Below, in pieces: positions 34,115 through 41,908 of a DNA stretch of 64,000 nt (position 1 is the stretch's first letter; each line of letters begins with the position of its first letter). The notes below the pieces were generated by a model. The model made no database searches. It was not told the origin of the DNA and saw nothing but the letters and a program-made list of their open reading frames with translations. Source of the stretch: Methanoculleus taiwanensis (GTDB lineage: Archaea; Halobacteriota; Methanomicrobia; Methanomicrobiales; Methanoculleaceae); assembly GCF_004102725.1 (NCBI RefSeq), contig NZ_LHQS01000001.1, positions 186,001-250,000 of the forward strand. Direction: 5' to 3'. A program made the position numbers and the translations under genes.

Positions 34115-34402
34115 TCACCGCTTTCGCTCGTCTTTCTCCATCATCTCCCGGATTTTGCGTTCTTCCCACTCACTGCCGAAGATCCGGTTTCCGACAAAGA
34201 CATCGAGTGCGTGGAAGGCGATCCCGACCCCCCAGAAGAGCGTCACCCAGTAGAACCAGAGAGCACCGGGGCTCGTGAGGAGGTTGATAATCACAAGCAG
34301 GACATTGATGATGATATAAATGCCAAGGTGCGTGTAGAAACCCCGAATATCCTCGACACGCTTCTTCGCCCGCGCATACCGCTCGCTCTCATCCATCGTC
34401 AT
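34115..34402 (-). CDS. Small 2TM-domain membrane protein
   Basis: 95 residues from ATG 34402 (a second in-frame ATG at 34396). It fits the 2TM domain family: an amphipathic N-terminal RARAKKRVED-like segment (ARAKKRVEDIRGFYTHLGIY), two membrane helices (IIINVLLVIINLLTS and YWVTLFWGVGIAFHALDVFV) and a charged basic tail ending MMEKDERKR. A minus-strand TATA (CTTTATATC, around 34429) lies about 27 bases before ATG 34402, so the mRNA is probably leaderless. Function unknown; in bacteria this domain is often joined to histidine kinases. Confidence 0.75.
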   Translation of the reverse strand: MTMDESERYARAKKRVEDIRGFYTHLGIYIIINVLLVIINLLTSPGALWFYWVTLFWGVGIAFHALDVFVGNRIFGSEWEERKIREMMEKDERKR

Positions 34403-34535
34403 CAGGCTATCGTTGTCGCGACTCGATATAAAGAGACTGGATCCGCGCCCGGATCTCCCGGCACCGACTGAGAGCATACACTTTCGCCCCCCGCAGAGGG
34501 CGAGCTTATACCCTGCCCTGCCGAACCCGGAAGTA

Positions 34536-34946
34536 ATGGACGGCATGAGCCGGAGAGCGGGGTACATCCAGCGGTATCGCTCCTACGCGTACGACAGCCG
34601 GGGCTACTCCTGCCAGATCGTCGAGGTCACCATCCACGGCATCCGCTACGGCATCCGGGACGGCGAGCTCCGCCGGGCGCTCGCAGGCCGGGGACACGCC
34701 CGCGTCGAAGCGCTCCGGCAGGACTGGCGGCAGTACCTGGACGGCACCGTCGGGTACGCGAATCGCTCGAAGAGCGGCCGGGCACTTGTCATCGACCTCG
34801 CACCGGGGCGGCGGTACTCCATCGCCGCCGAGAGCCTGCGAGCGGTGCTCTCCCGGAAACGATCCTACGCATCCGTCATCGAGGTTGCACCCCGCCCCCA
34901 AAAACCCGGCTCTACCATGCAGCAGACCCTCGCCGGGATCGCCTGA
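34536..34946 (+). CDS. Hypothetical protein, 136 residues
   Basis: Not recognised. Start chosen at ATG 34536, about 28 bases after a GCTTATACC TATA-like element, again suggesting a leaderless message; the upstream extension to 34413 overlaps the divergent 2TM gene. The protein is basic and Arg/Tyr-rich (MSRRAGYIQRYRSYAYDSRG), with VTIHGIRYGIRDGELRRALA and RRYSIAAESLRAVLSRKRSY. It has no membrane segment or signal peptide. It converges with the membrane protein at 34955 with an 8-bp gap. Confidence 0.6.
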   Translation: MDGMSRRAGYIQRYRSYAYDSRGYSCQIVEVTIHGIRYGIRDGELRRALAGRGHARVEALRQDWRQYLDGTVGYANRSKSGRALVIDLAPGRRYSIAAESLRAVLSRKRSYASVIEVAPRPQKPGSTMQQTLAGIA

Positions 34947-34954
34947 CCGCTGCA

Positions 34955-35548
34955 TCAGGAGGGGCGGCAGACGACGACGGCAATCCCCTGATCACCGACG
35001 AGAACGGACGGGGAATACCGGAGGAGCCAACCGGAGACAATGATGTCCCCGATCGACCCGGCAGCGTTCAGAATCAGGATCAGAAGGAGGGGCGGCAGGA
35101 CGATGAGGGGCACCACGGTGAGGAGGAAGAGCCCGGCTACGGTGGTGACGAAGAGCGGCGCAAGCGCGATCCCGAAGTACCGGTTCCGGGCGACGGTGAC
35201 GCCGGGCGGCGCGCCGACGTATGCGTAGAACCCGGTAACCCCAAGCCGGGGACGCTCTCCCGTAATGAGCCAAAAGAAGAATGCATGCACCCCTTCGTGC
35301 ACCACCACCAGAACCAGCACCGCCCCGGCGAAAACGGCAAGCCCGGCGGCAATGGCGACCAGCCCTTCCATTCCGGAGAACGTAAACGAAGCCTCGGTGG
35401 GAATATCGGGCCGAAGCAGGATCGCCGCCTGCAGAAAGAGAAATGCCGAGGCCACGAGGCCGAGGAAACCCGCCATCTGGACAAGGATGATATTTTTCTT
35501 CGTCGAGAGGTCGAGCCTGCCGACCTCATGCAGGCCGGAACGGATCAA
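34955..35548 (-). CDS. DUF3267-like membrane protein with HExxH motif
   Basis: 197 residues, about five membrane helices. The motif VVHEGVHAFFFWLITGERP supplies an HExxH zinc-peptidase signature in a helix, and NAAGSIGDIIVSGWLLRY resembles the second metal-ligand region (N-x-x-D) of DUF3267 proteins, relatives of site-2 proteases. Substrate unknown. Its start overlaps the stop of the upstream IMPACT-family gene by four bases, so it is translationally coupled to that gene and the ROK kinase. Confidence 0.72.
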   Translation of the reverse strand: MIRSGLHEVGRLDLSTKKNIILVQMAGFLGLVASAFLFLQAAILLRPDIPTEASFTFSGMEGLVAIAAGLAVFAGAVLVLVVVHEGVHAFFFWLITGERPRLGVTGFYAYVGAPPGVTVARNRYFGIALAPLFVTTVAGLFLLTVVPLIVLPPLLLILILNAAGSIGDIIVSGWLLRYSPSVLVGDQGIAVVVCRPS

Positions 35549-35910
35549 GGCCTCTCCCGCTCCGCCGCCTCCGCCGCCCGTTCGCCCGCGTCCCGGAACG
35601 CCCGGGCGACCCCGCCGGGGCCAAGCCTGACGCCCCCGAAGACCCTTGAGACGACCAGGGCATGCCGGTCAAGGGCATGCCGCCTGAGCACCGTAAGAAG
35701 CACCCGGCCGGGCTGGCCAACCTCGCGATCGCTCCGGAACTCCTCCGTCCCGCCGATACGCACGGCAGCACAGTGGTGGGCGGCCTTCCGGTAGCAGCTC
35801 CGGTGCCGGTCGAGGATGACCTTGAGATCCCCGGCACTCTCGATCTCGTAGAGGTGCGCGTAGAACCGGGAACGACGCTCCTCGACGGCCACCACCGCCG
35901 ACTCCCACAT
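35545..35910 (-). CDS. IMPACT/YigZ (UPF0029) family protein, short
   Basis: 121 residues from ATG 35910, which overlaps the ROK gene stop as ATGA; an ATG at 35925 would add five residues. Conserved family blocks: RSRFYAHLYEIESAGDLK, HRSCYRKAAHHCAAVRI, SDREVGQPGRVLLTVL and VVSRVFGGVRLGPGGVARAF. It corresponds to the N-terminal IMPACT domain alone; the C-terminal YigZ ferredoxin-like domain is missing. The family is linked to translation control, but the molecular role in archaea is unknown. Part of a three-gene coupled operon. Confidence 0.8.
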   Translation of the reverse strand: MWESAVVAVEERRSRFYAHLYEIESAGDLKVILDRHRSCYRKAAHHCAAVRIGGTEEFRSDREVGQPGRVLLTVLRRHALDRHALVVSRVFGGVRLGPGGVARAFRDAGERAAEAAERERP

Positions 35911-36842
35911 CAGAGCGACTCCCATGCATAGGCTGCCGCCCCGAGGAGCGGCGCTCTGCCCTCAAAAGTGCTGACGACCAGGCGGGGCAGCGCGAGGTAT
36001 CGATCGACGAACGGCATCAGGTGCTCGATGACGAGATCACCGTTATACCGGGCGATGGGGCCGTCGAAGACGATAACCTCGGGATTGTAGGCGACGATGA
36101 CGTTCGAGATCCCGCGGGCGTTCACCCGGCCGAGCGCCTCCATGAACGCGAGGGCGACGGGCTCTCCCGCCCGTGCGGCGGCGAAGATCGCCGCAGGAGT
36201 GTCCGCCACAAATCCGGCATCGCCGATCCCTTCGCTCTCCTGCCAGGCAGCGAAGAACCGGGGCATGAACCGGCCTGACCCGTAAGCCTCCCAGTGGCCG
36301 AGGTGACCGCACCCGCAGCGCTGGTTGTAGTGGTTGTCGACGAAGAGATGCCCGATCTCGCCGGCGTTCCCGTTCCGCCCGAGAAGGAGACGACCACCGA
36401 CGACCGCGCCGCCGCCGATCCCGGTCGACATGGTGACGTATACGACGTTCCCGCACCCCCGGGCAGCACCGACCCACCGCTCACCGAGAAGACCCGCCCG
36501 GGCGTCATTGACGAGAAACGTCGGCACCCCGAACCGCTCCCGGACCGGCTCGACGAGGGCGACCTCGGGGAAAGCGATGTTCGGCGAGTGCACCATCATT
36601 CCGCGCGTAAGATCGAGCGGCCCGGCGGAACTGATCCCAACAGCGGCGATGGCAGCCTCCGTCCCGGCAGGAGACCGGAGCAGACGTTCGATCAGCCCGA
36701 GAAGCGCATCGGTGACGACCGCACCGGACTGCCCGACGACGGGCGTCGGCGTTCTGGCATGTTCGAGAATTCGTCCATTTTCCGTGACGATACCGGCACG
36801 GATCTGTGTTCCTCCAAGGTCGACAGCTATCAGGTTCGGCAT
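35910..36842 (-). CDS. ROK family sugar kinase (glucokinase-like)
   Basis: 310 residues. ATP-binding opening AVDLGGTQIRAGIVTENG, sugar-binding region with VNDARAGLLGERWVGAARG, VTMSTGIGGGAVVGGRLLLG and GEIGHLFVD. The catalytic Asp is in the VNDA segment. The ROK zinc motif normally reads C-x-C-G-x-x-G-C-x-E after GH; here it is CGCGHLGHWEA, with His replacing the third Cys, so zinc binding may use Cys2His2. Phosphorylation of glucose or a related hexose is likely. First gene of a coupled operon with the IMPACT and DUF3267-like genes. Confidence 0.9.
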   Translation of the reverse strand: MPNLIAVDLGGTQIRAGIVTENGRILEHARTPTPVVGQSGAVVTDALLGLIERLLRSPAGTEAAIAAVGISSAGPLDLTRGMMVHSPNIAFPEVALVEPVRERFGVPTFLVNDARAGLLGERWVGAARGCGNVVYVTMSTGIGGGAVVGGRLLLGRNGNAGEIGHLFVDNHYNQRCGCGHLGHWEAYGSGRFMPRFFAAWQESEGIGDAGFVADTPAAIFAAARAGEPVALAFMEALGRVNARGISNVIVAYNPEVIVFDGPIARYNGDLVIEHLMPFVDRYLALPRLVVSTFEGRAPLLGAAAYAWESL

Positions 36843-36954
36843 GCATCCTCCGGGATGGTTCTTGTCGTCGGTAATAATAACCCTGATGCCTCCGGCACAT
36901 TTCCTCCACCGCGGCGGAAGGATGTATGCGCAGCTATGCTATACGGCGCATCGC

Positions 36955-37068
36955 ATGGTCGATCCGATCCGGCTCATCCTGCTCGTCAACACCGTCTTCG
37001 CCATCATCATTGTCTTCGGCCGGAGCTCCTTCCGACAGCGGGGATTCATCAGAGAAGAAAGAGGGTGA
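36955..37068 (+). pseudogene. Possible small membrane ORF or gene remnant
   Basis: 37-residue frame with one hydrophobic helix (LILLVNTVFAIIIVFG) followed by a basic tail RSSFRQRGFIREERG. It has a plausible membrane-protein start but no ribosome-binding site. The sequence beyond the stop also codes plausible fragments in other frames, so a frameshifted remnant is as likely as a real microprotein. Confidence 0.25.
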
Positions 37069-37474
37069 TCTTCTCCTCGAACAGCATCTTCGCGATCGGC
37101 ATACCCCGAAGATCGACCATGCCCGCCCGCTCCCCGACGGGGAGCTCGGCACCTTCCACGGCCTCATCGCCATGCTGATCGGGAGCTGCTGCGGCTCTTC
37201 GAGGAGGATATCACCCGTTCGACCGAGATCACGCACGACCGGCGTAGGTGAAGGTGGGGGAGTCGGTCTCCCGCCTCGTCTCACCGATCCTCTGATCCGA
37301 TCGCCAGATAGGAAGAATGGACTCTCACGCAGATCGCCGACGGGCAGGGATATCTCACCGGTGATGACAACCTCCGGCAGCTCCGTTTCTGATGAAGGCG
37401 AACAGGCGCTATCTGCGCTCCGTGCCGACAGAGACTCCGGAAGGAGGTAATTCCGCTGCAGCAGAGTCTCACAT

Positions 37475-37492
37475 TTTTAGGTATACCGAAAT
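37475..37492. promoter_or_regulatory. Iron-regulator operator, site 1 (imperfect)
   Basis: TTTTAGGTATACCGAAAT, an imperfect inverted repeat TTTTAGG-TATA-CCGAAA. It shares the TTTAGG-n4-CC core with the perfect site 45 bp downstream. It resembles DtxR-family operators. The likely regulator is the DtxR-type protein encoded at 39504, third gene of this operon, giving autoregulation by iron (inference). Confidence 0.6.
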
Positions 37493-37519
37493 CATTAATC
37501 TCTCCGCTGCCGACCGATC

Positions 37520-37537
37520 TTTTAGGCAAACCTAAAA
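37520..37537. promoter_or_regulatory. Iron-regulator operator, site 2 (perfect palindrome)
   Basis: TTTTAGGCAAACCTAAAA: perfect 7-bp arms around a 4-base spacer, ending directly before the feoA ATG. It overlaps the expected transcript start, which suits repression when iron is plentiful. Confidence 0.7.
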
Positions 37538-37780
37538 ATGGTACATATGACAACCGAACTGATCACCCTGCAGACGGGGACACGCGCGACGGTCGTCGGA
37601 TTTACAGGACCCCAGGGCTTCGCCTGGAAACTCCGGACCATCGGCATCCGCGAAGGGAAGACGCTAACGGTGGTTGCCCGCCACCCCTTCGGCGGCCCGG
37701 TCGTCGTGAGCGTGGACGGCCGTGCAGTGACGCTGGGTAGAGGAATGGCCCGCAGGGTTCTGGTGGACGTGCAGGCATGA
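37538..37780 (+). CDS. feoA: FeoA family ferrous-iron transport accessory protein
   Basis: 80 residues, an SH3-like beta barrel typical of FeoA: ATVVGFTGPQGFAWKLRTIG, IREGKTLTVVARHPFGGPVV and VTLGRGMARRVLVDV. FeoA binds or regulates the FeoB transporter. Start could be ATG 37538 or ATG 37547; neither has a clear ribosome-binding site, and 37538 directly abuts the operator. Its end overlaps the feoB start by four bases, so the two are coupled. Confidence 0.9.
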   Translation: MVHMTTELITLQTGTRATVVGFTGPQGFAWKLRTIGIREGKTLTVVARHPFGGPVVVSVDGRAVTLGRGMARRVLVDVQA

Positions 37781-39507
37781 AGCGCATCGTCCTGATGGGC
37801 AACCCGAACGTCGGCAAGAGCGGGATGTTTTCGCGGCTGACCGGGGCGCACGTCATCACCTCGAATTATCCGGGTACGACCGTGGACTACTCACGGGGCA
37901 CCATACATGTCGACGGGGCGGCTGTCGAACTCGTCGACGCTCCCGGAACCTACTCCCTTGAGCCCTCCAATGCCGCCGAAGAGACAGCGGCCGCGATGCT
38001 GGAGACGGCCGACCTGATCGTCAGCGTCGTCGACGCGACCAACCTGGAACGAAACCTCTTCCTGACGCTCGAGGTGCTTGAGCGGGGAAAACCGGTCATC
38101 GTGGCGCTCAATCTCTGGGATGAGGCGGTGCACCAGGGAATCGCCGTCGACGTCGAACGCCTCGAAGACCTGCTGGGTGTGCCGGTCGTTGCGACGGTCG
38201 GACTCTCCGGGCAGGGGATCAGCGACCTGATCGGCAGGCTCGACGAGGCACGGCCGACCGGCACCATCGCACCCATGGACGCGGAGGAGCGATGGAAGAC
38301 CGTCGGTCGGATCACAGACGCGGTGCAAACGATCACCCATCGGCACCCCACCCTTCGCGACCGGCTCGCGGAGGCGAGTGTCCGGCCGGGAAGCGGCATT
38401 CTCATCGCTCTCGGGGTTATTGCAGCCGCTTTCTGGGCGGTACGGCTGATCGGCGAGAGTCTTATCCAGTACATCTTCGAACCGCTCTTTGATCTCTACA
38501 CGCCCTTCGTCCTGCAGCTCTCCGATCTCCTCGGCCCGGGCATCCTGCACGACATCCTGATCGGGAGGCTGAGCGACGGCGGGATCGACTACGTCGAAGC
38601 GATGGGGTTGCTGACGACCGGTCTTTACGTCCCCTTCGCCATGGTGCTGCCGTATATCGTGGCATTTTATCTCATGCTCTCGATCATGGAGGACTCCGGC
38701 TACCTTCCGAGGCTCGCGACGCTGACCGACACCTTCTTTCACCGGCTGGGCATGCACGGCTATGGGATCATCCCGCTCTTCCTTGGGCTCGGCTGCAACG
38801 TCCCCGGCGTTCTCGCAACGAGGGTGCTTGAGACGCGGAAGCAGCGGTTCATCGCCGCGACCCTGCTCGGGATCTCCATTCCGTGCATGGCGCAGATCGC
38901 AATGATCTTCGGGGTGCTCGGATCCTTTGGGATGCAATACGTGGCGGCGGTCTTTCTCACGCTCGCGCTCGTTTACCTGGCGGCAGGGCTCGTCCTGAAC
39001 CGGTTCATCGGCGGGGAATGCCCGGAGATCTTCCTCGAGATCCCGCCTTACCGGATGCCGGGGGCCCGGTTGACCCTCAAGAAGACCTGGACGCGGGTGC
39101 GCGGATTCATCATGGAAGCGGTCCCGTACCTCTTTCTCGGTATCCTGATCGTCAACCTGCTCTATACCGCCGGTATCCTCGATGCGCTGGGCATCCTGCT
39201 CGCCCCGCTGATGGAGGGCTGGCTCGGGCTGCCGCCGGAGGCGACGACCGCGCTCCTGGTCGGCATCCTGCGCAAAGATCTGGCCGTCGGAATGCTCGTT
39301 CCCCTGGGAATGACGCCGGTACAGCTGGTGATCGCGGTGACGATGCTGACAATGTACTTCCCCTGCATTGCCACGTTCGCGGTGCTCCTCCGGGAGCTCG
39401 GTGCGAGAGACATGCTCCTTTCAGCTGCCGTCATGACCGGGACGGCGCTGATCGTCGGCGGGCTGATGCACCTGGTGCTGGCAGGGCTTTTCGGAGGCGG
39501 ACTGTGA
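37777..39507 (+). CDS. feoB: FeoB ferrous-iron transporter (short form)
   Basis: 576 residues. The N-terminal G domain has G1 GNPNVGKS, a YPGTTVDYS switch I, G3 DAPGTYSLEP and G4-type NLWDE. A reduced cytosolic helical spacer (about 165-205) precedes the membrane domain with two Gate motifs (LGCNVPGVLATRVLE and the GILRKDLAVGMLVPLG region). It is shorter than bacterial FeoB of about 700-770 residues, because the helical spacer and C-terminal region are trimmed. Imports Fe(II) across the membrane. Coupled to feoA by an ATGA overlap and to the downstream dtxR gene by a GTGA overlap. Confidence 0.94.
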   Translation: MKRIVLMGNPNVGKSGMFSRLTGAHVITSNYPGTTVDYSRGTIHVDGAAVELVDAPGTYSLEPSNAAEETAAAMLETADLIVSVVDATNLERNLFLTLEVLERGKPVIVALNLWDEAVHQGIAVDVERLEDLLGVPVVATVGLSGQGISDLIGRLDEARPTGTIAPMDAEERWKTVGRITDAVQTITHRHPTLRDRLAEASVRPGSGILIALGVIAAAFWAVRLIGESLIQYIFEPLFDLYTPFVLQLSDLLGPGILHDILIGRLSDGGIDYVEAMGLLTTGLYVPFAMVLPYIVAFYLMLSIMEDSGYLPRLATLTDTFFHRLGMHGYGIIPLFLGLGCNVPGVLATRVLETRKQRFIAATLLGISIPCMAQIAMIFGVLGSFGMQYVAAVFLTLALVYLAAGLVLNRFIGGECPEIFLEIPPYRMPGARLTLKKTWTRVRGFIMEAVPYLFLGILIVNLLYTAGILDALGILLAPLMEGWLGLPPEATTALLVGILRKDLAVGMLVPLGMTPVQLVIAVTMLTMYFPCIATFAVLLRELGARDMLLSAAVMTGTALIVGGLMHLVLAGLFGGGL

Positions 39508-39932
39508 GGAAAAAAACCATCGAAGAGTATATCGAGACGATTGACGCGCTCGAGAAACGAGAGGGGCGGGCGCAGACCGGGATGATCGCGCAGGAGATCG
39601 ACGTCAAACCGCCTTCAGTGACCGAGATGCTGCGGAAGCTTGAGAAGAGCGGCCTTGTCGAGTACGAATCCTATTCCGGCGCCACACTGACCCCGACCGG
39701 AAGGAAGATGGCCTGCGATCTGCAGAAGAAGCACAGAACCGTGGCATCGTTCCTGGAGATGCTCGGCGTCGATCACGGTATCGCAGAAACCGACGCCTGC
39801 CAGATCGAACACCACGTGAGCCCCGAGACGGCCGAACGTCTCAGACTTTTTGTAGATTACCTCCGCGAATCGCCATTCGGTCGGGAATGCACGGATCATT
39901 TCGACAGGTACTGCAGAGAACGGGAGAGGTGA
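39504..39932 (+). CDS. DtxR/MntR family metal-dependent repressor
   Basis: 142 residues from GTG 39504, overlapping the feoB stop. A winged HTH (QTGMIAQEIDVKPPSVTEML, KLEKSGLVEYESYSGATLTP) is followed by the DtxR dimerisation/metal domain, LQKKHRTVASFLEMLGV and ETDACQIEHHVS with the Cys, Glu and His residues that bind metal. There is no third SH3-like domain. By position it should sense Fe(II) and repress feoAB through the palindromes at 37475 and 37520. Sequence alone does not exclude Mn(II). Confidence 0.9.
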   Translation: MRKKTIEEYIETIDALEKREGRAQTGMIAQEIDVKPPSVTEMLRKLEKSGLVEYESYSGATLTPTGRKMACDLQKKHRTVASFLEMLGVDHGIAETDACQIEHHVSPETAERLRLFVDYLRESPFGRECTDHFDRYCRERER

Positions 39933-39942
39933 GAGGCGGTCG

Positions 39943-40830
39943 TCACCCATCACCCCGTCTCCGGGAGCGGTCGATGAACCGCCGGAGGCGGGGAATATTC
40001 TGCTCGTAGTGGATACGGAGCGACGGGATCGTATGCGGGAGATACTTCGGGAGGACGGCGGCACCCATTATGCCCTTCCGGAGGAGACTTTTTTCCCACC
40101 CGACGACGCAGGCATGTTTCCGGAGGATTGCTTCCAGAAACCCGGCCGGATCCTCGGCCTCCGCCGCCGTGACCACACCCGCGAGGTCGCGGAGAATGTG
40201 CCCGTCCGTCCCCCCGGTGGCGGGCATATTCCGCCGGAGGGCAAGATCGGTGGCTTTCTGGTTCAGGAGATGCGTCATGTTCCCACAGATCGCCTCGATC
40301 CCGTCAAACCGGTCGAGAACAGACGGGTCGAGGTAGCCCCGGTCGATACACTTGCAGACGCCCTTGTTGAAGAATGCGTAGCCGAACGGGTGGGCGGCGA
40401 CGACGAAGGCGCCCGTGCCCTCGGCGGCGTCCAGGATATCTTCCGTGGTGCGGCGGATGGCGAGGCAGGGGCTCGTCTGCTTGTACTCCCGGACGTGGCG
40501 ATCGTAAAACTCCCGGAGTTCTGCAGTCTCTCCAAAGTAGAGAAGGATATGCGGGCCGTCGGCGGCACTGATCTCCATTCCGGGAACGACGACGAAGCCC
40601 GGGTTTTCCCGGCAGAGCCGGGCAGCCTCTTCGACGCCGCTCACCTGGTTATGATCGGTGATCGAAACACCGATGCCGAGACGCCTGCAGGCCATGAGCA
40701 GATCGGCCACCCGGGGCCGGCCGTCGGAGTGCTCCGTATGGACGTGCATATCGACGGGCAGAGAGCCCGCCGCCCGGAGTGCGGAGAGGTCGGGGACGGC
40801 GAACCGGATGCGGTGAGCGAGGGGAGACAT
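39943..40830 (-). CDS. PHP-domain metal-dependent phosphoesterase
   Basis: 295 residues. The PHP fold is marked by DMHVHTEHSDG, GIGVSITDHNQVSGV, VVPGMEISAADGPHILLYF, VVAAHPFGYAFFNKG and GGTDGHILRDLA, which supply the trinuclear metal ligands. Such stand-alone PHP proteins hydrolyse small phosphate esters or nucleotides; the substrate is unknown. The final 60 residues are rich in Arg and Leu. It converges with the dtxR gene with a 10-bp gap and has no operon partners. Confidence 0.88.
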   Translation of the reverse strand: MSPLAHRIRFAVPDLSALRAAGSLPVDMHVHTEHSDGRPRVADLLMACRRLGIGVSITDHNQVSGVEEAARLCRENPGFVVVPGMEISAADGPHILLYFGETAELREFYDRHVREYKQTSPCLAIRRTTEDILDAAEGTGAFVVAAHPFGYAFFNKGVCKCIDRGYLDPSVLDRFDGIEAICGNMTHLLNQKATDLALRRNMPATGGTDGHILRDLAGVVTAAEAEDPAGFLEAILRKHACVVGWEKSLLRKGIMGAAVLPKYLPHTIPSLRIHYEQNIPRLRRFIDRSRRRGDG

Positions 40831-40991
40831 CTGCTGAGGCGGGTATTCGCGGGCCGGGGTCTAACAGGTTTCGGTTCGGACGGGACGAAAAACCGCTGCC
40901 GCTCTCTCCGGATATCCCACATATTCCCGAGGCAGAGAGTCTCAGCTACGCGTGAAGAGATCCGGCTCCGACCATAGCCTGCCCTCCGGGG

Positions 40992-41207
40992 TCACCGCGT
41001 GGTTCGGGTGAAGGAGTAACGGCCCTCGATTGCGACCTCGAAGTACGCCATCGGCGACGTCGACGCCATCAGACCTCTGTAGACATCCGGTGGAACACCG
41101 TAGTAGCGGAAGGTCTCTCCGTTGCCGAAGAGGATATCGAGCGAACCGCTATGCTGGTCGTACTCAGCCGAGGTGATCGCTCCTGATGCAACGACTCTGC
41201 TCTGCAT
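40992..41207 (-). CDS. KTSC-domain small protein, copy 1
   Basis: 71 residues from ATG 41207; a longer frame to 41234 exists. It is a single KTSC-type domain: an ITSAEYDQHSGSLDILFGNG strand pair, then FRYYGVPPDVYRGLM and a final IEGRYSFTR. The name-giving K-T-S-C start is degenerate here. The domain is a small beta-rich fold, sometimes fused to nucleic-acid enzymes; its role is unknown. First of three paralogs lying in the same orientation. Confidence 0.75.
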   Translation of the reverse strand: MQSRVVASGAITSAEYDQHSGSLDILFGNGETFRYYGVPPDVYRGLMASTSPMAYFEVAIEGRYSFTRTTR

Positions 41208-41265
41208 GCCCGCCGAAGGAGACCGGGAACTCATATACTTTACGGCTCCAGGGTGCCGGCACGGT

Positions 41266-41490
41266 TCACCGGTAGGCCTCTTTCACCGGTGAGGACGGAT
41301 ACTGTCCCTCGATCATCCCGTAGAAGTAAGGGTCGGGCGGCATCGTCTCCACAAGGTCCTGGTAGACCGTCGAGGGCACCTGGTAGTACTGGACTACCCA
41401 GCCGTCGACGAACGCGATCTCAAGCGCCCGGCTGCCCCGGTCGTAGCCTATCGATTCGATGACTGCGGAGGTAACGGCTGTTCGCTGCAT
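41266..41490 (-). CDS. KTSC-domain small protein, copy 2
   Basis: 74 residues. Same domain as its neighbours: SAVIESIGYDRGSRALEIAF, VVQYYQVPSTVYQDLVE, then a Y-F-x-x-x-I-E-G-Q-Y-P end. It shares the Q-R-x-A-V/I start with copy 3 and the S-I-G-Y-D motif. It is separated from copy 1 by 58 bp and from copy 3 by 60 bp, enough for separate leaders, but they may be co-transcribed. Confidence 0.78.
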   Translation of the reverse strand: MQRTAVTSAVIESIGYDRGSRALEIAFVDGWVVQYYQVPSTVYQDLVETMPPDPYFYGMIEGQYPSSPVKEAYR

Positions 41491-41550
41491 GAACTTCCGG
41501 ATGATAGTCGGGAGTGGTAAGGCTTCTGCAGGATCGGGGGCGGCGCTCGG

Positions 41551-41763
41551 TTACTGCACCTTCTCGTAGGGATACCGCTCGCTGATGAACTCACGGAAGA
41601 ACCATTCCGGGGACTCGGCGGCAAGCAGATCATCGTAGATCGCCGGCGGGACCCCGAAGTACTCGTAAACACCCCCGCTCTCGAACTCCATACGGAGAAT
41701 TTCCATCTCCCGGTCGTAGCCGATAGACTTCAGACCGGCGGACTCGATCGCTTCCCGCTGCAT
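41551..41763 (-). CDS. KTSC-domain small protein, copy 3
   Basis: 70 residues from ATG 41763, chosen to match the M-Q-R start of copy 2; the frame stays open to 41826. Motifs SAGLKSIGYDREMEILRMEF, VYEYFGVPPAIYDDLLA and FFREFISERYPY. Copy 3 keeps the most family-like layout. The function of the three-gene set is unknown. Confidence 0.78.
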   Translation of the reverse strand: MQREAIESAGLKSIGYDREMEILRMEFESGGVYEYFGVPPAIYDDLLAAESPEWFFREFISERYPYEKVQ

Positions 41764-41908
41764 GGGCGAGGGTTGCGGCCCAGGGGGATAAGGGTTGCGG
41801 AGACGCCCGGAGTCCCACCTCACCATGACCCTGCAGGGCAGCGGCGGACTCAGCTGCCGGGCATCCCGGATGCATGTCCCTTTTTTTCGGATATCGGGGG
41901 GGTTCCGG

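Larger units (their letters stand above)
36843..37537. other. 695-bp region with no clear gene; possible decayed sequence
   Basis: No full gene is convincing. Apart from one possible small frame at 36955, the reading frames are broken and look like low-complexity shadow sequence; one segment around 37184-37240 gives a credible peptide (LLRLFEEDITRSTEITHDR) that has no proper start. This looks like a degraded gene. The right end contains the feo operators and promoter (37475-37537). Confidence 0.4.
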
